Both the position numbers and the translations under genes were made by a program. Below, piece by piece: positions 58,315-64,000 of a DNA stretch of 64,000 nucleotides. How positions within the stretch are numbered: position 1 is the first letter of the stretch; the number at the start of each line of letters is the position of its first letter. Source of the stretch: Bacillus sp. MYb209 (GTDB lineage: Bacteria > Bacillota > Bacilli > Bacillales > Bacillaceae_G); contig NZ_PCNZ01000004.1 of NCBI RefSeq assembly GCF_002975175.1, positions 186,001 to 250,000 of the forward strand. Reading direction: 5' to 3'. Under the pieces are notes generated by a model, which made no database searches, was not told the DNA's origin, and saw only the letters and a program-made list of their open reading frames with translations.

Positions 58315-58349
58315 AAAGCTCTTATATAATAAAGCTATATAAGAGCTTT
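58315..58349. promoter_or_regulatory. 14-base-pair hairpin between precursor and kinase genes
   Basis: AAAGCTCTTATATA (58315-58328) and TATATAAGAGCTTT (58336-58349) pair perfectly around a seven-base loop. In the lasso transcript (minus strand) it is followed by CAAAAAAATG, with no U-run, so it looks like an mRNA-stabilising or processing structure rather than a full terminator. It may keep precursor mRNA in excess. Confidence 0.65.
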
Positions 58350-58363
58350 ATTTTTCCAATGAC

Positions 58364-58489
58364 TTAACTATACTTCACCGGATCATCTGGATCAGGTTGA
58401 ATAGCATCTGGATATTTATGCCCAGGTCCCGCCATAGTCATATTAATATTAAGCACTTCTAATACAGGTTGTTTCCATTCCTTTTTCAT
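58364..58489 (-). CDS. Lasso peptide precursor, paeninodin-like (41 residues)
   Basis: GTGATACGT separates AAAGGAG from ATG 58489; the frame ends at TAA 58366-58364. Leader: residues 1-19 with W5-x-x-P8-x-L10, the B1 recognition motif, and Thr18 at the penultimate position, required by B2. Core: residues 20-41. Its first nine residues AGPGHKYPD would close a ring between the Ala1 amine and Asp9 side chain. The tail has QPDPDD and ends in KYS, so Ser22 of the core is the kinase target. Paeninodin, from memory, starts AGPGTSTPD and has QPDPDE in its tail. Short length explains why automatic annotation often misses it. Confidence 0.92.
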   Translation of the reverse strand: MKKEWKQPVLEVLNINMTMAGPGHKYPDAIQPDPDDPVKYS

Positions 58490-58504
58490 ACGTATCACCT
58501 CCTT

Positions 58505-60442
58505 TCATATTACTTTTTTTATAAATCGATAGAAGATTAAGCTGCGCATCAAAATTCTAAAATCTAAATCAAATGCATATTCTGGTCGAGGTTCTTTACA
58601 AATTTTTGAGATAGCTTTCTTAATTACCTCTACATTTAGAAATTCAGAAATTACTGGATCTATACTAAGTTCTTCAACTTCCTCAATAAATTCATTCCAA
58701 AAAGGAGCCATACGGTAAACACCATCTGCACCTTGAATACCTCGAACCCGTTGATTCAATCGTACTTTATCAGGAAGGAAATTCTTTGTGGCTCTCCGGA
58801 TCAGGGCTCGATCTAAACCATTTTGAACATACTGTTCTTCTGGAACTGACAAACAAAATTGAATCAATCGTAAGTCATTTGTGGGATCACGATCCCATAA
58901 AGCATAACGTAATGATAATTTCGTTTCATACGTTCCATTTATGCTCCAATAATATGGTTTTTCAAACTGTTCTCTTTTCATGTCATATGCATTAGAGATA
59001 GAGGTGCCTGTTATATCAATTTCTTGTTCTCTAAGTCTGTCAAAAACATTCATTTCCCTTGCAAATTCCGGATTAATTATTGCGGAATTTGCATCTTGTT
59101 TTCCTGAAAAAAGTAACTGATGCAAAAATGGAAAAGCCTTTCGTCTTACCACTTCAAAAACACGTGATTTTTTCACTCCTATATTTCTACTATATAAATA
59201 TAGTTCACGATAAAAACGAATCCAATGTAGCTTTTTCAATAACATTGCCTGGTAATCTAAAATAGGTCCCCATGATACTGTCCAATTACCTCTTTGACCA
59301 CTAAGAAGTACTCCTATTCCATGCTGAGATGCTTTTTCATAAACTCCACTCAACCAAAAAGTATTCTCAAAAAATTTATATGGCATCTCCATTGTTTCCA
59401 GCCAATCATCAATTTCCGATAGTGGGCTTCTCTCTGGCAATTCTAAATAATAATCCTGTATATTCCCTACATGCTCTACAGTCGATTGAATAAATGGTCT
59501 TTCGTCAGCTATCCTACCTTTGTGTGTCCAATCTTCAAATCCTTCTACTGGAACATAACTATACGTATGTAATTTTTTATTTTCAGCCCGTAAATCCTTT
59601 GCAGCAAAACTAACGACAGAACCTGAGTCTAGCCCTCCACTCAAATGGGCTCCTACTTGGTGATGTGTTCGTAAACGGGCCTTCACTGCACTTTTATACA
59701 CCTCTCGAAACGCCTCTTCATACTCTTCATTTGATTTTAAATTAAGCATTTTCCCAACAGTTGGTGTATAGTATCGCGAAAACTTCACTTCGCCTTCTTT
59801 TACCAAAATAGTGTGTGATGGGGGCACTTGTTCTATATATTTGTAAACTGTTAACTGTGGATCTACCGATTCGAAATTTACAGGTATAGCTAAAAATTCA
59901 GCAATCCACTGCTTATTTAATTTCTTCTCAACATATGGTAGAGAAAATAACGGATTTATAATAGTACAAAAAGCAAATTTTCCCTCACCACGATAAAAAT
60001 AAAGTGTCCGACTTCCTGAAAAATCTCTGGCACCAAAAAGAATTTGTTTTTTCTCATCCCAAATCATAAAGGCAAAATCGCCTACCAAATATTTTGGAGC
60101 CGCTTCCCCCCATTTCTGATAAGAGAGTAAAATCAACTCACTATCTGTCATGTTTTTTCTATCCGCATAATCCACTTGTAATTTTTCAAATAACTCATTA
60201 CGATTATCAATAATAGCATCTGCTGTAATTGCCAGTTGCCTTTCATAACTATAGAAGGGTAATTGTTCACCAATTGACTCTGGTGTAATCCATTGTGCAT
60301 GACATCCTAGAAAAGCATTTTCTTTGTGCCATATTTGAATATCATCGGCAGGATATTTGTATAAACGACTCATTACTTCTCTTCCGTGCTCAATTGATAC
60401 AGGCTCATTAGTAAAGTGAATAATGCCAGTTATAGCGCTCAT
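58505..60442 (-). CDS. Lasso peptide cyclase C (asparagine-synthetase-like)
   Basis: The 645-residue protein has an N-terminal glutaminase-like domain without the catalytic Cys (it starts MSAITGIIHF), then the ATP-pyrophosphatase domain with PP-loop SGGLDSG at residues 268-274. Lasso cyclases adenylate the ring-forming Asp/Glu side chain and join it to the new N-terminus. It is the first gene of the operon and ends 15 bases before the precursor. AGGAGG precedes ATG. Genuine asparagine synthetase is unlikely given the missing Cys and location. Confidence 0.9.
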   Translation of the reverse strand: MSAITGIIHFTNEPVSIEHGREVMSRLYKYPADDIQIWHKENAFLGCHAQWITPESIGEQLPFYSYERQLAITADAIIDNRNELFEKLQVDYADRKNMTDSELILLSYQKWGEAAPKYLVGDFAFMIWDEKKQILFGARDFSGSRTLYFYRGEGKFAFCTIINPLFSLPYVEKKLNKQWIAEFLAIPVNFESVDPQLTVYKYIEQVPPSHTILVKEGEVKFSRYYTPTVGKMLNLKSNEEYEEAFREVYKSAVKARLRTHHQVGAHLSGGLDSGSVVSFAAKDLRAENKKLHTYSYVPVEGFEDWTHKGRIADERPFIQSTVEHVGNIQDYYLELPERSPLSEIDDWLETMEMPYKFFENTFWLSGVYEKASQHGIGVLLSGQRGNWTVSWGPILDYQAMLLKKLHWIRFYRELYLYSRNIGVKKSRVFEVVRRKAFPFLHQLLFSGKQDANSAIINPEFAREMNVFDRLREQEIDITGTSISNAYDMKREQFEKPYYWSINGTYETKLSLRYALWDRDPTNDLRLIQFCLSVPEEQYVQNGLDRALIRRATKNFLPDKVRLNQRVRGIQGADGVYRMAPFWNEFIEEVEELSIDPVISEFLNVEVIKKAISKICKEPRPEYAFDLDFRILMRSLIFYRFIKKVI

Positions 60443-60494
60443 TTCTTCCTCCTAATATATGAAAAGTTACTACAAATACTATTTACATATTAAA

Positions 60495-60532
60495 TTCGTT
60501 AAACACACCCTTTAATCATTCTTTTTAACGAA
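60495..60532. promoter_or_regulatory. Inverted repeat in the lasso operon promoter region
   Basis: TTCGTTAAA (60495-60503) and TTTAACGAA (60524-60532) form a spaced inverted repeat within the ~290-base upstream region that must carry the lasso promoter. No confident -35/-10 pair was found. The rest of 60443-60734 has no gene. Confidence 0.4.
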
Positions 60533-60734
60533 CGAAATTATTTATTTTATTACTTTCTCAATTACATACTTTAATTTACTTGCAGACTAAGATATAGATA
60601 TTTAAAACCTATGATCATCCCTTTTTTATATTAGTTGAAACTAAATATTCCTAAATAACTTTCGGAAAAATTCACTATAAAGAACAAATAGTGGTACGTA
60701 TACAAATTTAATTCCACTTTCACTTACTTTTCTT

Positions 60735-61898
60735 TTAATTCTTCCATTCTACAGCTTTCAAAATACCTTGAATTACCCTTCGTTGATCTTCTGCTAACAT
60801 ATTAGATCCTGAAGGCAAACAAATTCCACTTTGAAATAGGGACTGCGACACATCTTCATTTTCGCTATGCGGATAATACTTCTTCTCTTTAAAGAGCGAC
60901 TGCATATGAAGTGGCTTCCACAAAAGACGCGCTTCAATGTTCTCTTCTGCTAAAGTTCTCAACAATTGCCCAATAGAGATCCCGGATTCTTTTTCATCAA
61001 TTGTCAATGTCGTAAGCCAACGATTTGAGCGTGTATTTTCTAATTCAGGCATAAAATAAAATCCTGGCATGTGAGATAGCGCTGCGTAATACCGTTTATA
61101 TATAGACCTTCTAGCCTTCACCCTATCTTCTAACACTTCTAATTGTCCTCTACCAATACCAGCTAAAATATTACTCATTCGATAATTATATCCTATCTCA
61201 CTATGTTCATAATGTGGCGCTGGATCCTTTGCTTGTGTCGCTAAAAACCTCACTCTCTCTAATGCTTCTACATCATTAGAAACTAGCATTCCACCACCTG
61301 AAGTTGTAATAATTTTATTTCCATTAAATGAATAAACACCAAATTTTCCGAATGTACCGCTTGCTTTTCCTTTATATGTAGATCCAAGAGATTCTGCTGC
61401 ATCCTCGACTATAGGAACATTGTATTGATTACAAAGTGAAAGAATTTCATCTAGTTTAGCACTCTGACCATATAAATGAACAAGAATGATAGCCTTTGGT
61501 AATTTCCCTGCTTTATCAGCTTCATATAATGCATGTGCCAATGCATCCGGTGACATATTCCATGTTTCTGGTTCTGAATCAATAAATACCGGTTCAGCTC
61601 CCAAATAAATAATCGGATTTGCACTCGCTACAAAAGTGAAACTTGAACAAAACACTTTATCTCCTTTTTGAACGTCTAATAATCGTAAAGCTAAATGAAT
61701 GGCAGCAGTACCTGAACTAACCGCAGCACCATCTTTAACTCCTACAATAGAAGCAAGTTCTCTTTCAAATTCATCTACATTTGGACCAAGAGGTGCAATC
61801 CAATTTGAATCAAAGGCATCTTTAATATATTTCTGTTCATTTCCACTCATATGCGGTGAAGAAAGATAGATTCGTTTTTTATGCTGAATTGTTTGCAT
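60735..61898 (-). CDS. DegT/DnrJ/EryC1-family PLP aminotransferase (sugar aminotransferase)
   Basis: The 387-residue enzyme aminates nucleotide keto-sugars. Seen: the opening IYLSSPHMSGNEQKYIKDAFDSNWIAPLGPNVDEFE, PLP-site GTAAIHLALRLL, VEDAAESLGSTYKG and the PLP lysine in YSFNGNKIITTSGGGM. It resembles PglE/EpsN-type enzymes of bacillosamine-like sugar synthesis. ATG at 61898 follows AAAGGA; the open frame extends seven codons upstream. It is the last gene of a surface-glycan run (sugar transferase, ATP-grasp, HAD, this gene). Confidence 0.87.
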   Translation of the reverse strand: MQTIQHKKRIYLSSPHMSGNEQKYIKDAFDSNWIAPLGPNVDEFERELASIVGVKDGAAVSSGTAAIHLALRLLDVQKGDKVFCSSFTFVASANPIIYLGAEPVFIDSEPETWNMSPDALAHALYEADKAGKLPKAIILVHLYGQSAKLDEILSLCNQYNVPIVEDAAESLGSTYKGKASGTFGKFGVYSFNGNKIITTSGGGMLVSNDVEALERVRFLATQAKDPAPHYEHSEIGYNYRMSNILAGIGRGQLEVLEDRVKARRSIYKRYYAALSHMPGFYFMPELENTRSNRWLTTLTIDEKESGISIGQLLRTLAEENIEARLLWKPLHMQSLFKEKKYYPHSENEDVSQSLFQSGICLPSGSNMLAEDQRRVIQGILKAVEWKN

Positions 61899-61928
61899 GT
61901 AAACACATCCTTTATACATATTTAAATA

Positions 61929-62624
61929 CTATGTATCTAGAAACATATGCTTTAATACTGGTATATCAGGTAATCTCCTTAAATTATCAATTGTATAATG
62001 TGCTTTATAAGCTTGCTCAACTATAAGATTATGGTAAATCCCATCTTCTCTATTAATGTGAACCGTTAACCATTTTAGTTTCTTGGCAGTTATAAAATCC
62101 TTGCTTAAATTATCTCCTATATAGACACATTGCTGATGAGACACCTGTAATTCCTTACTTATTTTTTCATAAGGGATTTCGCTCGGCTTCCAACATTCTT
62201 TTCCAAGCTTATCAGTGAGAATTATTGAATGAACTCTCTCTTTTAACTTTAATGCATTTATTTTTCTTTCTTGAGCAACTAAATATCCATCTGAAATTAG
62301 TCCTATTTTTACGGTATTAATTAAATTATTTAGTACCCAATCCGCTTCCTCCAATAATTGAATATCTGGTTTATGGGCCCTATATTGTTCTATCAAATTA
62401 CCAATCAATTTTTCATCATAATCAATGTTTAACTTTTCTAGTGTTTTATTAAACACTAACTTTCTTTCCCCCGAATTGAATAATCGCATTGCAATATTAT
62501 AAAATTCAGTTTTTTTATGATTCACTTTAATCCAATCATCCACTGCTTTAAAACCACTTACGACATAATCTTTTTCTTTATACAAAGTATCATCCATATC
62601 AAAAACAATTGCTTTAATCATCAT
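61929..62624 (-). CDS. HAD-superfamily hydrolase
   Basis: The 231-residue phosphatase has motif I IKAIVFDMDDTLYKE (nucleophile Asp), motif II GLISDG, the lysine near CWKPSEIPY and motif IV VYIGDNLSKDFITAKKLKW. The cap is of the helical type. In glycan clusters such enzymes dephosphorylate sugar or cyclitol phosphates; the substrate is not known here. ATG at 62624 has GGAGAG eight bases upstream and follows the ATP-grasp stop by one base, so it is coupled to that gene. Confidence 0.82.
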   Translation of the reverse strand: MMIKAIVFDMDDTLYKEKDYVVSGFKAVDDWIKVNHKKTEFYNIAMRLFNSGERKLVFNKTLEKLNIDYDEKLIGNLIEQYRAHKPDIQLLEEADWVLNNLINTVKIGLISDGYLVAQERKINALKLKERVHSIILTDKLGKECWKPSEIPYEKISKELQVSHQQCVYIGDNLSKDFITAKKLKWLTVHINREDGIYHNLIVEQAYKAHYTIDNLRRLPDIPVLKHMFLDT

Positions 62625-62625
62625 A

Positions 62626-63588
62626 TTAAATACTCTCCATAAAAACTGCTTCATCATATCTAAGCATTGTTAAATTTTCTCTCCAATTAAAGTCCTTATC
62701 TATAAAAACTTCCCCCTGACACATTTTAATTGTCCAAAGCGGAAAATTCGCTCCTGCTTCTATTGATAGCGGAATTCCCCCACCAAAACGTGGGTTTATT
62801 TCAATAAACGTAATTTGTCCATCCTCCTTTTTAAAACATTGTAAAGTAATACACCCAATAGGATTAGGAAGAGCTTTTATTACAGTTTCTGCTGCTTTGA
62901 TGATTTCAATATCCTTCTTGGTCATACCTTTACTTACCTCACCTGCTCGTGTTTCTATGCGCAACCTAGGAACAATTGTTTTTATATTTCCATAGAAATC
63001 TACCATTATATCTATAGTATATTCTTCTCCTGAAACGTACTCTTGTATCATAGCGTTAGGTATATACTCCTTAAAAAATTCCAATTCCTTTTCATTCATA
63101 ATTTTTGTTACACCTTTACTAGAACTGCCATCATAAGGTTTAATTAATAGTGGAAATTGATATTCTTTTCTTTCAATCTCTTCATCACTAAATACTCTAG
63201 GCGTTGGTATATTATTAGAAACGAAAAAGTTATATGTGTATTTTTTGTCATTAGCTATTTTATTTAATTCCATACTAGAAACTAGTACTTTTACACCGAT
63301 ACCTTCAAAAACCTTTGCCTTATTAGCCAAAAGCATTAATTCCGTATCAATTAACGGGATTATTAGATTTATCATTTCAGATCTACATATTTTTAATAAT
63401 TCATTTATATAGCCTTCTTCATTTACATGCGGAACAATAAAATGCTTATCGCTAAAGTATATGGTAGGTGCAGTTTCTTTTAAGTCTGCAGTAAAGATTT
63501 TCCCTTTAATCCCTTCTTGTTTAAATGCTTCCTTAAATTTTTTAATTAAGGCGACCCTCCTACCTGAGCTAGTAAACAAAATATTCAT
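62626..63588 (-). CDS. ATP-grasp ligase, CarB-like
   Basis: The 320-residue protein has the ATP-grasp fold: an N-terminal Rossmann-like domain with MNILFTSSGRRVALIKKF, then FPLLIKPYDGSSSKGVTKIMNEKEL (ATP-binding), MIQEYVSGEEYTIDIMVD and FIEINPRFGGGIPLSIEAGANF with Mg-binding Glu/Asn. Such genes in polysaccharide loci are thought to join an amino acid or acyl group to a sugar amine, which fits the neighbouring aminotransferase. ATG at 63588 has GGGGGAG upstream; overlaps are minimal with flanking genes. Confidence 0.85.
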   Translation of the reverse strand: MNILFTSSGRRVALIKKFKEAFKQEGIKGKIFTADLKETAPTIYFSDKHFIVPHVNEEGYINELLKICRSEMINLIIPLIDTELMLLANKAKVFEGIGVKVLVSSMELNKIANDKKYTYNFFVSNNIPTPRVFSDEEIERKEYQFPLLIKPYDGSSSKGVTKIMNEKELEFFKEYIPNAMIQEYVSGEEYTIDIMVDFYGNIKTIVPRLRIETRAGEVSKGMTKKDIEIIKAAETVIKALPNPIGCITLQCFKKEDGQITFIEINPRFGGGIPLSIEAGANFPLWTIKMCQGEVFIDKDFNWRENLTMLRYDEAVFMESI

Positions 63589-63589
63589 T

Positions 63590-64000
63590 TCATTCTCCCC
63601 CATGCTCGATTCCCCCCTTAAAAACTGGCATAGTCACATGCTTATTATTTGTTATCCCTTCCGACTTTAAAACCTTACTAAAAGTTCGATATAAAATTTT
63701 TAAGTCTAAAAGAAAACTTTGATTCTCAACATACCATACATCTAATTTAAATTTCTCATCCCATGAGATGCTATTTCTTCCATTAATTTGAGCCCACCCA
63801 GTGATTCCCGGTCTTACATTATGCCTTTTAGCTTGCTCTTGCGAATATAAAGGCATATATTCTATTAATAATGGGCGGGGTCCCACCAAACTTAATTGAC
63901 CTTTTAGCACATTTATTAATTGTGGTAATTCATCTAAACTATATTTTCTAAGAAATTTTCCAACTTTAGTTAATCTAGCGTGATCTGGTAAGAGCTCCCC
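63590..64000 (-). CDS. Sugar-phosphate transferase, initiating glycosyltransferase (partial)
   Basis: The frame is open to the window edge, so only the C-terminal ~136 residues are visible. They contain the bacterial sugar-transferase motifs [27 protein letters not shown] and [14 protein letters not shown], diagnostic of PglC/WcaJ/EpsL-type enzymes that load sugar-1-phosphate onto undecaprenyl phosphate at the membrane. It would start the glycan made by this cluster. It leads directly into the ATP-grasp gene. Confidence 0.9.
   Translation of the reverse strand, partial: GELLPDHARLTKVGKFLRKYSLDELPQLINVLKGQLSLVGPRPLLIEYMPLYSQEQAKRHNVRPGITGWAQINGRNSISWDEKFKLDVWYVENQSFLLDLKILYRTFSKVLKSEGITNNKHVTMPVFKGGIEHGGE

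Noticed and set aside
58505-60442. Asparagine synthetase (AsnB)
   Set aside because: The N-terminal catalytic Cys is absent and the gene abuts a lasso precursor, so it is a lasso cyclase.

Overview
The window looks like chromosomal DNA of a member of the Bacillus cereus group. It is AT-rich, has strong GGAGG-type ribosome binding sites with frequent GTG and TTG starts, and many stem-plus-T-run terminators. Gene order matches this group in the hut operon, the ccdA/ccdC pair, cidR-cidAB, and the yneF-sirA-tkt and ynzC-yneB-lexA blocks. It also carries a copy of what I recognise as the short bcr1 repeat. No tRNA, rRNA, CRISPR array, complete insertion sequence or complete prophage was seen.

Layout. 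1-3 kb: end of a membrane protein, a decayed phage-type recU, and a PP2C phosphatase / amidase / DUF2164 operon. 3-11 kb: YitT-type membrane protein, VOC protein, sporulation-type histidine kinase, APH-like kinase, an MhqD-like esterase beside the remains of a ring-cleaving dioxygenase and three MhqR-like palindromes, an FMN glutamate-synthase-like protein and an OYE-type reductase. 12-18.5 kb: CarD and the complete histidine utilisation operon hutPHUIG with a large leader hairpin between hutP and hutH. 18.7-33 kb: methyltransferase, DJ-1 protein, small kinase, a small gene with a LexA-like box, ccdC/ccdA, bcr1, transporters, an ABC-2 exporter, cidR-cidAB, Nudix and TauE proteins. 33-41 kb: SLH-anchored amidase, NERD protein, a broken GH25 lysin and a heterodimeric ABC exporter. 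41-51.5 kb: yneF, sirA, tkt, ynzC, yneB and lexA, interrupted by a phosphonate-type ABC transporter (phnD-phnC-phnE-phnE) and a 5'-nucleotidase-like gene. 51.6-53.3 kb: PadR / DUF1700 / DUF4097 operon.

The most notable region is 53.5-60.4 kb, a minus-strand lasso peptide cluster. In transcript order it holds the cyclase (C), a 41-codon precursor (A), an HPr-kinase-like tailoring kinase (K), the RiPP recognition protein (B1), the leader peptidase (B2), a nucleotidyltransferase-family protein (N) and an ABC exporter (D). The precursor core closely resembles paeninodin: a nine-residue Ala1-Asp9 ring and a C-terminal Ser. The expected product is a lasso peptide phosphorylated on its last Ser and perhaps further decorated by N. 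Upstream, 60.7-64 kb, lies the end of a surface-glycan cluster (sugar-phosphate transferase, ATP-grasp, HAD phosphatase, DegT aminotransferase).

How the genes fit together: histidine catabolism is one inducible operon. lexA and yneB share a divergent promoter region with a LexA box. Several loci show decay (recU, the mhqO-like gene, the GH25 lysin and perhaps the APH start codon), while the lasso cluster appears intact.
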